A stretch of 64,000 bases of DNA, from positions 3,224,001-3,288,000 of the forward strand of contig OZ260100.1 in NCBI GenBank assembly GCA_965284565.1. The letters run 5' to 3'. This document shows, piece by piece, positions 26,896 through 34,813 of the stretch. The stretch's first letter is position 1. The number at the start of each line of letters is the position of its first letter. The notes under the pieces were generated by a model. The model saw nothing but the letters and a program-made list of their open reading frames with translations. It had not been told where the DNA came from and searched no databases. This stretch comes from BRH-c54 sp965284565. Lineage in GTDB: Bacteria > Bacteroidota > Bacteroidia > Flavobacteriales_E > Vicingaceae. Both the position numbers and the translations under genes were made by a program.

Positions 26896-29286
26896 TTATT
26901 TTTTAAATTTATTAAAAAATGTTTTTTTTGTAACCTCATCATCTCCATAATAAGCTCCCCCTCCATAGCCGTAACCATAACCGTAACCATAGCCATACCC
27001 ATAATTATAACCATACCTGTAACCTATGCGTTGCTCTTTTAAATCATTCACAACAATTCCAACATTAGTTACTTTTTTATCTGTATAGAGTTGATTAATC
27101 AATTCTAACTGATTTTTGTTGGTATATCGTTGTCTTACAACATACAAGTTTACATCAGAATATTGGGTTAATATCATAGCATCAGTAACTAAACCAATTG
27201 GTGGAGTATCCACAATAATGATATCATAAATTTGTTGTGCTTCTTTAAAGAATTCAGCCATTTTATCAGTTTCTATTAATTCTGAAGGGTTAGGTGGTAC
27301 AGGTCCTGAAGAAATTAAATGTAAATTTTCTTGTTCTGTTTCTTGAACTACCTCTTGTAACGAAGCTTTGTCTATTAAATAGGTAGATAATCCTTTGGAG
27401 TTTTTAAGGTTAAAATCATTAAAGATCTTTGGTCTACGTAAATCTGCGCCAATTATTAATGTTTTCTTACCCGAAATAGCATAAGCCGAAGCTAAGTTGA
27501 TGGAACAAAATGTTTTTCCTTCGCCACTAATGGATGAAGTGATAAGTATAATAAAAGTTTGTTGTTGCTTGGTAATGTAATTAATATTGGTTCTCAACGA
27601 CCTGAATGATTCGGCTACAATAGATTTAGGATGATCTATCAACACTAAATTTCCATCTGTTTTGGTATGTCCAATAGTAGCAAAAATAGGAATAGTAGTT
27701 ACCGATTCTATGTCTCCTTTTTCCATTATTTTGGTATTAAAAAGGAAAAGTAACAATACTATTAAAAAAGGAATAACTAAGGCTATACCCATATTTAAGG
27801 TATAAACACTACTACTATTAATACCAGCATAAGAAACGGTATATTTACTGGCAGGTTCCAACACTTTAGCCTTAGGCACATTAGAGGCTTCTGCCATAGC
27901 AGCTTCACTTCTCTTTTGTAATAAATAATTATAAAAATCATTATTCAAATTATATATTCTATTGATTCTATTGTACTCAGATTCAACAGTTGGTAATTCT
28001 CCTAATTTACTATCAATAGTTAATAATTGTTCTTTTAATTGATCTAAGGTAAACTTAGTTTGCATCAATTTCGATTCAATATTAGCCGCAAGAATTTGTT
28101 TTGTAACTTTAATTTGCCCAAGTAATAACTTATAAGTTGTACTGCTATCACTTGCTTGGGTTTCCATTCGTGTTTTTCTAGTATATAAGGACATCAATTC
28201 TGTAATAGAAACATATAGTGGGTCTCTAATCCCTACACCTATCACATTTGGGATAAACATTTTACCTTCGTCTGAGCTTTCTAAATTTTTTATTAACTCT
28301 GTATAAAAATTATATTCAAACTGTGTTTCTAAAAACTCTCGTTCTAATGCATTAGATTGAGGTATGTAAGTATTAGTGTTAATTTGAAGTTTTTCATTAT
28401 TATTGCCTAATTTAAATGACTCCATTTTGTTTTCGGTGGCTCTTAAATCACTAGAAATATCTTTTAATTGTTCATCAACAAACCTAATCGTATTGGTAGC
28501 AATTTCACTACTTTCTTTTAGTCCATTTTCTATATAATAAGTCATTAAAGCATTAATAAAGTCCACTTCTTTATCTATAGTAGAACCAACTAAACTAAAT
28601 TTTAAAATAGAAGATTCTAAAGGTTCTGTTTCTAAACTGATACTACTTTGATAGACTTTTGCCAAAGAGTTTAAGTCATTTATAGTAAAATAGAGCAGTT
28701 TATCTTCTGTTTTACCTTGTTGGTAGTTTTCCGTTAAAATAACTCGAGTTTTAATTCCATTCAAATCTATCCATTGATTAAAAGGAAAGGTTTGTTTATT
28801 TTCAAATTCTTCATTTTTGGCTACAGAGAAAGTAGATTGATCTTCCACCTTTAAATAATAAGCCGCCCTCAATTGGTCTGTTGCAGTTGAATCTAACTCT
28901 ACTTTAAAAGGTGAAGATTTATATAGTTCAGAAGTTTTAATATTACCAATGTCATAATAAAACACTCTAAAATCAACTTCATCTAATACAGCACGCATTA
29001 AATTATAAGAGGTAATAATACCTACTTCATTGGTTAGTCTATTTCTGGCACTTACCAACTCCATTCCTTTAATAAAGTATTCTTCTCCCCAAGCAGAATA
29101 CTCATCTTTTAATAAGGTTTTTCCATAAGTTCTATATACTGGAACACTATAACGTACAGTATAATAACTTACTACCCAACCAATAAGTAAAGATACAACA
29201 AACAAATACCAATACTTCAGTATTCGCGCTCCTAAAGCTTTAAAATCAAAACTTTCTATTACATTTTTTGGTTGGTTATTTTCCAT
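26896..29286 (-). CDS. wzc: polysaccharide co-polymerase with tyrosine autokinase domain, Wzc type
   Basis: 796 residues and first gene of the exopolysaccharide operon. Membrane helix 1 (about 27-47) and helix 2 (about 495-515) flank a Wzz/GNVR periplasmic coiled region. The cytoplasmic BY-kinase has Walker A SSISGEGKTFCSINLA (about 590), A' IIGADLRRPKIF (about 617) and B IIIVDTPPIGLVTDAM (about 692). The tail has about ten GY repeats (about 762-785) that supply the tyrosines for autophosphorylation. Such proteins control chain length and pair with an outer-membrane Wza-type channel, which is not in this window. Confidence 0.95.
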   Translation of the reverse strand: MENNQPKNVIESFDFKALGARILKYWYLFVVSLLIGWVVSYYTVRYSVPVYRTYGKTLLKDEYSAWGEEYFIKGMELVSARNRLTNEVGIITSYNLMRAVLDEVDFRVFYYDIGNIKTSELYKSSPFKVELDSTATDQLRAAYYLKVEDQSTFSVAKNEEFENKQTFPFNQWIDLNGIKTRVILTENYQQGKTEDKLLYFTINDLNSLAKVYQSSISLETEPLESSILKFSLVGSTIDKEVDFINALMTYYIENGLKESSEIATNTIRFVDEQLKDISSDLRATENKMESFKLGNNNEKLQINTNTYIPQSNALEREFLETQFEYNFYTELIKNLESSDEGKMFIPNVIGVGIRDPLYVSITELMSLYTRKTRMETQASDSSTTYKLLLGQIKVTKQILAANIESKLMQTKFTLDQLKEQLLTIDSKLGELPTVESEYNRINRIYNLNNDFYNYLLQKRSEAAMAEASNVPKAKVLEPASKYTVSYAGINSSSVYTLNMGIALVIPFLIVLLLFLFNTKIMEKGDIESVTTIPIFATIGHTKTDGNLVLIDHPKSIVAESFRSLRTNINYITKQQQTFIILITSSISGEGKTFCSINLASAYAISGKKTLIIGADLRRPKIFNDFNLKNSKGLSTYLIDKASLQEVVQETEQENLHLISSGPVPPNPSELIETDKMAEFFKEAQQIYDIIIVDTPPIGLVTDAMILTQYSDVNLYVVRQRYTNKNQLELINQLYTDKKVTNVGIVVNDLKEQRIGYRYGYNYGYGYGYGYGYGYGGGAYYGDDEVTKKTFFNKFKK

Positions 29287-29318
29287 TTTTTATTACAATC
29301 TACTTTTTAATAGGTTGA

Positions 29319-29326
29319 CAAAAATA
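29319..29326 (-). promoter_or_regulatory. -7 box for the wzc exopolysaccharide operon
   Basis: TATTTTTG on the minus strand, exact TAnnTTTG, 33 bases before the wzc start. It faces away from the exosortase promoter in the same 124-base gap. Confidence 0.45.
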
Positions 29327-29379
29327 GTTTTTTATTCGTACAAACTAAATGTTAAACCAACAAACTGAGTTAATTTTAA

Positions 29380-29387
29380 TAATTTTG
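29380..29387 (+). promoter_or_regulatory. -7 box for the exosortase genes
   Basis: TAATTTTG, exact TAnnTTTG, 24 bases before the exosortase ATG. No -33 TTG is visible. Confidence 0.4.
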
Positions 29388-29410
29388 TTTCCTACTAACA
29401 TAAATTTACC

Positions 29411-29932
29411 ATGTCTATTCTCAAAAACATATCTAAACAAGACCAATTTATAGCTTTGTTCTTATTAAAAGCTATAGCCTTGTATTTTATATGGTTTCTT
29501 GTGTACGATAATTGGCTGCTAAAGGATGGTTTGGTAGATGATTTTTTAATTAGTCATTTAGTTAGTGCTACTGAATTTATTTTAAACTTAATGGGGTATG
29601 ATGTGTTTACCTACAATGATGCTGTTGGAGTTGATGGTACTCATGGTGTTTTAATTGGGGCTCCTTGTAATGGATTAAGTTTATTTGCCCTCTTTGCTGG
29701 TTTTATTATTATCTTTCCTGGTAAAATAAAATATAAATTAATTTATATTCCACTTGGTTTATTATCCATTCATCTATTAAATATATTTAGGCTAGTAGGT
29801 TTAGCTATGGTGGTGGTTTACAAACCTGAAAGCTTAGAGTTTAACCATAAATATACGTTTACTGTAATTGTTTATGCTTTCATTTTTACTTTTTGGATGA
29901 TTTGGGTAAAGAAATTCGCACAAAGAAAGTAA
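29411..29932 (+). CDS. exosortase / archaeosortase family transpeptidase
   Basis: 173-residue multi-pass membrane protein with the three exosortase catalytic residues in order: Cys in IGAPCNGLSLF (about residue 82), Arg in LNIFRLVGLAMV (about 123) and His in FNHKYTFTVIVY (about 140). Exosortases cut C-terminal signals of exported proteins near a short motif and are thought to join them to a surface glycan. This is the short Bacteroidota form; whether it is XrtF, XrtX or another subtype cannot be decided here. It is divergent from wzc, the usual exopolysaccharide context, and the next gene overlaps its stop. Confidence 0.9.
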   Translation: MSILKNISKQDQFIALFLLKAIALYFIWFLVYDNWLLKDGLVDDFLISHLVSATEFILNLMGYDVFTYNDAVGVDGTHGVLIGAPCNGLSLFALFAGFIIIFPGKIKYKLIYIPLGLLSIHLLNIFRLVGLAMVVVYKPESLEFNHKYTFTVIVYAFIFTFWMIWVKKFAQRK

Positions 29933-30420
29933 TGCAAGCAACAAAAAAATACCAACAATTCTTAACAGGTCTCTTGTTACTGTTTATTTTTTTTGTTGGA
30001 TACATTAGAGAAGCTATATTCTTGATTATCAACTCTGTTTATAAAAATAACGAATTTCCTTACAATACTGCTTATATAACTCCTCCAAGTTTTTTATACC
30101 AGTGGAGTGAAACTACATTGCTATTTTTAAAATGGGGACTTACCTTGTTCTTCTCTCTTACTTTTACAGCACTCACATTATGGTTAATCCATTCTTATTT
30201 TAAGAATAAAAAATATAATAAATTCACTATATTAATTTATGGAACACTTATACTTTTTGCTGCAATAGTTAGTATGGTTGGCATTTTAACAAACAGCTTT
30301 GATAGTGTTTATACGCTAAGTCGCTTTATAATTGGGTTAGTTCAGTCTCCTTTAATTTCTTTAGTATTATTCGTACTATTTTACTTCATTTCTAATCAGT
30401 ACAAAACTAAGCACGTTTAA
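29932..30420 (+). CDS. exosortase-associated membrane protein
   Basis: 162 residues with about four membrane helices (near 11-30, 60-80, 95-118 and 136-155). The ATG at 29932 lies in a TAATG overlap with the exosortase stop; an in-frame ATG at 29893 would overlap more deeply and add charged residues lifted from the exosortase end, so I take 29932. No domain is recognised, but Bacteroidota exosortases of this size are regularly followed by a dedicated small membrane protein, and translational coupling points the same way. Its 3' end overlaps the convergent sulfotransferase gene by 14 bases. Confidence 0.75.
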   Translation: MQATKKYQQFLTGLLLLFIFFVGYIREAIFLIINSVYKNNEFPYNTAYITPPSFLYQWSETTLLFLKWGLTLFFSLTFTALTLWLIHSYFKNKKYNKFTILIYGTLILFAAIVSMVGILTNSFDSVYTLSRFIIGLVQSPLISLVLFVLFYFISNQYKTKHV

Positions 30421-31045
30421 AAAAAGGCTTATAAATGTTATGATATAAAAAAGCATAAATTTTTTTGTATAAAAACCACATTTTCTTTTTAAAACTGTTG
30501 GGTGTTTTGGTATAAAATCCTTTATTTGCATGAGGTATAGGTGTATTAGGGATTTCTACTCCTAAGAATGGACAAAGTTTTTCCCAACCCTCGCCTTCTG
30601 TAAAATTAATAACAAGAAAATCATCAGGTCTGTCTTTAAAATAGAACTTTACATTATTGATATGCTCTAAATAAACAGATTTAAAATTTACTTCATTATC
30701 CTTAGGGCGACCATCACCATAGATAAAATCTCTAATTGCAGTAGTGTCGTCATAAAAATGATTCAAACAGCTTTTGTACCAACTATCCACATCTCTTTCT
30801 GTAAGTATAAACTTGCTTCCCGGAAAAGCAGCATCCATCTCTTTGTATAACAAATGCCATGGATCATCTTCAAAAGCATCATATTTTTTAGCCAACTCAA
30901 TAAAAGGAATAATATTTCCATTAATCAAATCCTGATATAGTGCATTTTGTTGACCGCAAACCTTATACCCTAACACATGAAGTGCTGAGGCTAAACTCGA
31001 TGTTCCTGTTTTATGAAATCCTAATCCAACTACTTTTTGTTTCAT
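30407..31045 (-). CDS. sulfotransferase-family protein
   Basis: 212 residues. VVGLGFHKTGTSSLASAL carries the 5'-phosphosulfate-binding loop for PAPS, and SKFILTERDVDSWYKSCLNHF corresponds to the 3'-phosphate-binding region. YKVCGQQNALYQDLINGN and FEDDPWHLLYKEMDAAFPG are like the short P-loop sulfotransferases found in capsule loci. It would sulfate a sugar of the surface polysaccharide. It is monocistronic, facing into the exosortase pair. Confidence 0.85.
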   Translation of the reverse strand: MKQKVVGLGFHKTGTSSLASALHVLGYKVCGQQNALYQDLINGNIIPFIELAKKYDAFEDDPWHLLYKEMDAAFPGSKFILTERDVDSWYKSCLNHFYDDTTAIRDFIYGDGRPKDNEVNFKSVYLEHINNVKFYFKDRPDDFLVINFTEGEGWEKLCPFLGVEIPNTPIPHANKGFYTKTPNSFKKKMWFLYKKIYAFLYHNIYKPFFKRA

Positions 31046-31070
31046 ATAGCTATTTCTAAATAAAATCTTT

Positions 31071-31078
31071 CAAAGATA
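31071..31078 (-). promoter_or_regulatory. -7 box for the first sulfotransferase
   Basis: TATCTTTG on the minus strand, exact TAnnTTTG, 25 bases before the start. Confidence 0.45.
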
Positions 31079-31318
31079 TTCTTTTTTAAAGAGCCTCCAT
31101 TATTTAAAAATATTTTTTTACCCTTTCAGTTGTAAAATCGTAGTAATAGTAGTTAATTTGTTTTAAAGTTAAAAACTACCATTTATACCTGTGAAATTAT
31201 TCCAAATACGTTTAAAATAAAGTTCGGCTATTTGATATTTGATTTTCAATGAATAGGATAATTAAATTAATAAGTTTGACGCTATAGATTTTGATAATAA
31301 TTTAAACAAATAGGAATA

Positions 31319-31326
31319 TATTTTTG
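31319..31326 (+). promoter_or_regulatory. -7 box for the amidotransferase-to-polymerase operon
   Basis: TATTTTTG, exact TAnnTTTG, 39 bases before the start. A TTG at 31291 is slightly too far (25 bases) for a good -33. The remaining part of the 320-base gap 31046-31365 shows no other feature. Confidence 0.4.
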
Positions 31327-31365
31327 TTATAAATAATAAGCTAGTTGTTTTTAGTAATTTAAGAA

Positions 31366-32508
31366 ATGAGTGATATAAAATTTCAACAATGTACCAAAAC
31401 AGTGATGGATAATATTGCTGATCCAAACATCACTTTTGATGAAAAAGGAATTTGCAATTATTATTATGAATATTTTGAAAAAGAAAAAAAGCATGTAAAA
31501 AAAGGTGAGGAAGGTGCTGCTTTTTTCAATAAAAAAATTGCAGCAATAAAAGCTGAAGGAAAAGACAAACCATACGATTGTATTTTAGGATTAAGTGGTG
31601 GTGTTGACAGTTCTTATTTGGCATACTTAGCTAAAAAAGAAGGGCTAAAACCATTAATTGTACATTTTGATAATGGTTGGAATTCTGAGTTAGCCGTTAA
31701 AAACATTGAAAACATTGTTTCCATCTTAGGTTTCGACTTATATACTTATGTAATCAATTGGGAAGAATTTCGTGACCTACAAATTGCGTATTTAAAAGCA
31801 TCTGTAATTGATATTGAAGCCATTACCGACCATGCGATTAGGGCAACCTTATTTAAGTTGGCGGCTAAGCACAAAATAAATTATTTTTTAAGTGGTTTTA
31901 ATATTGTAACTGAAGCAATATTGCCAAAAGCATGGGTTTTTAATAAATCTGATGCTGTCAATATCAAGTCCATTCACAAAAAATTTGGAACCATCCCATT
32001 AAAAACCTTCCCTTTTTTAACCGCTTTTGACAAACGTTATTATTCCGTTGCTTTAAAAATTGAATCAATTCCTTTATTAAATTATATTGACTATAATAAA
32101 GACAAAGTTAAAGAAACCCTAATAAAAGAGTTAAACTGGAAAGATTACGGTGGGAAACACTACGAATCAGTTTGGACAAGGTTTTATCAAGGGTATATAT
32201 TACCTGAGAAATTTAAAGTGGACAAACGTAAAGCACATCTTTCTACACTTATTTGTTCCGGTCAAATTACGCGTGAACAGGCATTGGAAGAATTGAAGCA
32301 ACCCATTTATGATGCTGAACAATTAATAATTGATAAAGAATTTGTATTAAAAAAGTTAGATCTTGGTGAAACAGCGTTTAATCAACTTATACAATTACCT
32401 CCTTGTCCGCATACCTATTTTGAAACAGAAGCTTATTCTTACTTTGATAAGTATCCTATTTTCAAACCTTTAAAAGGAATTTACAGTTTACTTAAAAAAA
32501 ATAATTAA
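31366..32508 (+). CDS. N-acetyl sugar amidotransferase, WbpG/PseA type
   Basis: 380-residue PP-loop ATP pyrophosphatase-fold enzyme that activates an acetamido sugar so that ammonia can turn it into an acetamidino group. The PP-loop LGLSGGVDSSYLAYLAK is at about residue 75; FDNGWNSELAVKNIENIV and FLSGFNIVTEAILPK are family blocks. The N-terminal zinc-type motif is degenerate: CTKTVMDNIADPNITFDEKG is followed by CNYY, so two of the four expected Cys are replaced. It needs HisH- and HisF-like partners, which are at 7009-8401, 23 kb away. It leads a four-gene plus-strand operon. Confidence 0.92.
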   Translation: MSDIKFQQCTKTVMDNIADPNITFDEKGICNYYYEYFEKEKKHVKKGEEGAAFFNKKIAAIKAEGKDKPYDCILGLSGGVDSSYLAYLAKKEGLKPLIVHFDNGWNSELAVKNIENIVSILGFDLYTYVINWEEFRDLQIAYLKASVIDIEAITDHAIRATLFKLAAKHKINYFLSGFNIVTEAILPKAWVFNKSDAVNIKSIHKKFGTIPLKTFPFLTAFDKRYYSVALKIESIPLLNYIDYNKDKVKETLIKELNWKDYGGKHYESVWTRFYQGYILPEKFKVDKRKAHLSTLICSGQITREQALEELKQPIYDAEQLIIDKEFVLKKLDLGETAFNQLIQLPPCPHTYFETEAYSYFDKYPIFKPLKGIYSLLKKNN

Positions 32509-32510
32509 AA

Positions 32511-33638
32511 TTGAAAAAATTTCAATTTCAAAATAAAATCATATTAATTTTATCTCAACAAAATTGGGGTGTCAATCAACTTTCTAAACATTTATACGCA
32601 AAAGAATTAAGCAAAAAAAATAAAGTTTATTTTATTCATACCATCCCAAACAAACAACAATCAAAAAATGTTGTTATTGAAAATATTGAAAAGAATTTGT
32701 ATTTAGTTTCAATTAATCTTGGTGTAATAGGAGTTACAAAACTCCCTAGCTTTCTAATTGATATACAGACTAATAAAATTATTCAGAAAATTTTAAAAGC
32801 ATTAAATATCTCAAAGCCTGATGTGGTTTGGAGTTTTGAACAATCTCGATTTCAAAATTTAAAACAGTTTAGAGCTTCAATAAGCATCTTTCATCCTGTT
32901 GATTATATTTTAAAATCACGCCCTTTTTTAAGTAAAATTGCTAATAGTGCAGATATTGTTTTATCTGTTTCAGAAGCAATATTAGATAAAATCAACACTT
33001 CTACTCCCAAATATTTTATTAATCATGGTGTTGATGAAATATTTTTATCCCATTACAAAACCTCCACCCCCCCAAATTTTATAAGTCAACATAAAGTGAA
33101 TGTTGGCTATGTTGGTAATTTACAGATGCAATTAATTGACTGGGATAATTTAATTCAAACTGTTAAAAAAAATCCAGAATTAAATTTTATTTTTATTGGA
33201 CCTGATAAAAAATCAAATATAGGGGGTAAAGTAAAACAACCTAAAATAAATCTTTTAAAAATGCTTCCAAATACCAATTTTACAGGTAGCTTAACAAAGG
33301 AAGAACTAATTAAATTATTATCTTTTTTAGAAATTTTTTGGTTATGTTACGATAATAAAAAATTTCCTATTGAAGTTTCTAACAGTCATAAAATTCTAGA
33401 ATATTTAAGCACAGGAAAAGTAATAGTATCTAATTTTATTTCAACTTACGAAAATTCTACTTTGTTAGAAATGACAAACAGTAATGATGAACTAAAATCA
33501 AAAATAAAAGAAATTACATCAAACCTATCAAATTATAATAACGCTAATCTCCAACAAGAAAGAATTAACTTCGCAAAAGAAAACACCTATAAAAAACAGA
33601 TAGAACGTATAGAAAAGTTTATTACTGTTACCATATGA
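32511..33638 (+). CDS. glycosyltransferase, GT-B fold
   Basis: 375 residues. The start is TTG at 32511, two bases after the amidotransferase stop. The frame shows GT-B features: QNWGVNQLSKHLYAKELSKKN (acceptor side), FHPVDYILKSRPFLSKIANSADIVLSVSEAI near the domain boundary and VGYVGNLQMQLIDWDNLIQTV, LNFIFIGPDKK, FTGSLTKEELIKLLSF in the donor half. SHKILEYLSTGKVIVS replaces the usual E-x7-E block. Substrate unknown. The coding sequence is very AT-rich compared with the T9SS genes. Confidence 0.8.
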   Translation: MKKFQFQNKIILILSQQNWGVNQLSKHLYAKELSKKNKVYFIHTIPNKQQSKNVVIENIEKNLYLVSINLGVIGVTKLPSFLIDIQTNKIIQKILKALNISKPDVVWSFEQSRFQNLKQFRASISIFHPVDYILKSRPFLSKIANSADIVLSVSEAILDKINTSTPKYFINHGVDEIFLSHYKTSTPPNFISQHKVNVGYVGNLQMQLIDWDNLIQTVKKNPELNFIFIGPDKKSNIGGKVKQPKINLLKMLPNTNFTGSLTKEELIKLLSFLEIFWLCYDNKKFPIEVSNSHKILEYLSTGKVIVSNFISTYENSTLLEMTNSNDELKSKIKEITSNLSNYNNANLQQERINFAKENTYKKQIERIEKFITVTI

Positions 33639-34813
33639 AAATATTATACATACCAGCTGATAATATCTCTGCAAATTTTTCGCGATCATACCATATTGCC
33701 AAAAATCTAAGTAATCATTGCGACCTTTATAGATTAAGGTGGAATGATAATAGAAGTGCATTATGGAAAGGAAAAAAAAAATCTGTGTTTAACACTTTTA
33801 AATGTTTTATATCCTCATTATTACAATCTTTTAAAGTTGAAAAATCTGATGAATTTGGTTATGATGTATATAGTTCTATTTTCTTATCTGCTTTTATAGG
33901 TAGAATAATTGGAAAATATAATGCTTTGGTATGGATGAGAAAATACAATTATCAAACATTAAAAAAAATTGCAGCTAAAATACAACCTGATATCATTTTT
34001 CATGCAGATGGCTTTTATTTCTTTCCTGCTTTAGATTCATCCATTCCTGAATTTTCAGATTTACAAGATGATATTAATTGGAAGAATTTTCCACCAAAAA
34101 ATTTAAATGATATCTATGCATACTATACTAATCAGTTTAATAAATGTAAATTAAACTTTATTGTTTCTGAAAGTGCAAAAAAAAGCATCACAAATTATAT
34201 AAAAGCTGAATTTTTTCCCATCAGTAATGGAGCCGATTTTTCAGCTATAAAATCTATCAATGAGAAAGAAATAAATGAATTTAAACAAAAATTCAATATC
34301 CCATTAGATAAAAAAATTGCTTCTTACATCGGTGGAGCTCATAAATTTGATGAGGAGTTTACTAAAAAAATTGCTTTACAAGCAGAAAAAGAATTATCCA
34401 ATTTAGCATTTATTGTTGCAGGTAATATTCCTGCATTCAAAGTTAATAATGTATTTTTCACTGGTGTAATACCAAATAAAGAAGCTAATATCCTTTATGC
34501 ATTATCCGATATAGGTTTAACTTTAAGAGACACTGCTAACAATGATTTTATTTACAACTCAGTTCCTTTAAAATTTATTCAATATGCCGCAGCTAAAAAA
34601 CCTGTTGTGACTTTTCCTATAAAATGGTCGGTAGATAACAACTTCCCTTCTGTCTTTCATATTAATAATGACAACCCTAAAGAATGGGTTAGTAAACTAA
34701 ATTATATCTTAAATGAATTCCAATGGGAAACAAAATATAATGAAATTTGGGATGTTTATGATTGGAAATATATCATATTAAATTTATTTACATTAATTGA
34801 AAAAAATAAATGA
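33635..34813 (+). CDS. glycosyltransferase, GT-B fold
   Basis: 392 residues, overlapping the preceding gene by four bases. LYIPADNISANFSRSYHIAKNL starts the N-terminal domain; the second domain has KIASYIGGAHKFDEEFTKKIAL, FIVAGNIPAFKVNNVFFTGVI, ANILYALSDIGLTLRDT and VPLKFIQYAAAKKPVVTFP, all typical of GT4/GT1-like enzymes. Donor and acceptor are unknown. It is strongly AT-biased, like its neighbours in this operon. Confidence 0.78.
   Translation: MKILYIPADNISANFSRSYHIAKNLSNHCDLYRLRWNDNRSALWKGKKKSVFNTFKCFISSLLQSFKVEKSDEFGYDVYSSIFLSAFIGRIIGKYNALVWMRKYNYQTLKKIAAKIQPDIIFHADGFYFFPALDSSIPEFSDLQDDINWKNFPPKNLNDIYAYYTNQFNKCKLNFIVSESAKKSITNYIKAEFFPISNGADFSAIKSINEKEINEFKQKFNIPLDKKIASYIGGAHKFDEEFTKKIALQAEKELSNLAFIVAGNIPAFKVNNVFFTGVIPNKEANILYALSDIGLTLRDTANNDFIYNSVPLKFIQYAAAKKPVVTFPIKWSVDNNFPSVFHINNDNPKEWVSKLNYILNEFQWETKYNEIWDVYDWKYIILNLFTLIEKNK

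Noticed and set aside
26920..27010. CRISPR-like or independent tandem repeat
   Set aside because: The repeat is in frame and encodes the Gly-Tyr tail of the Wzc kinase; there are no spacers.
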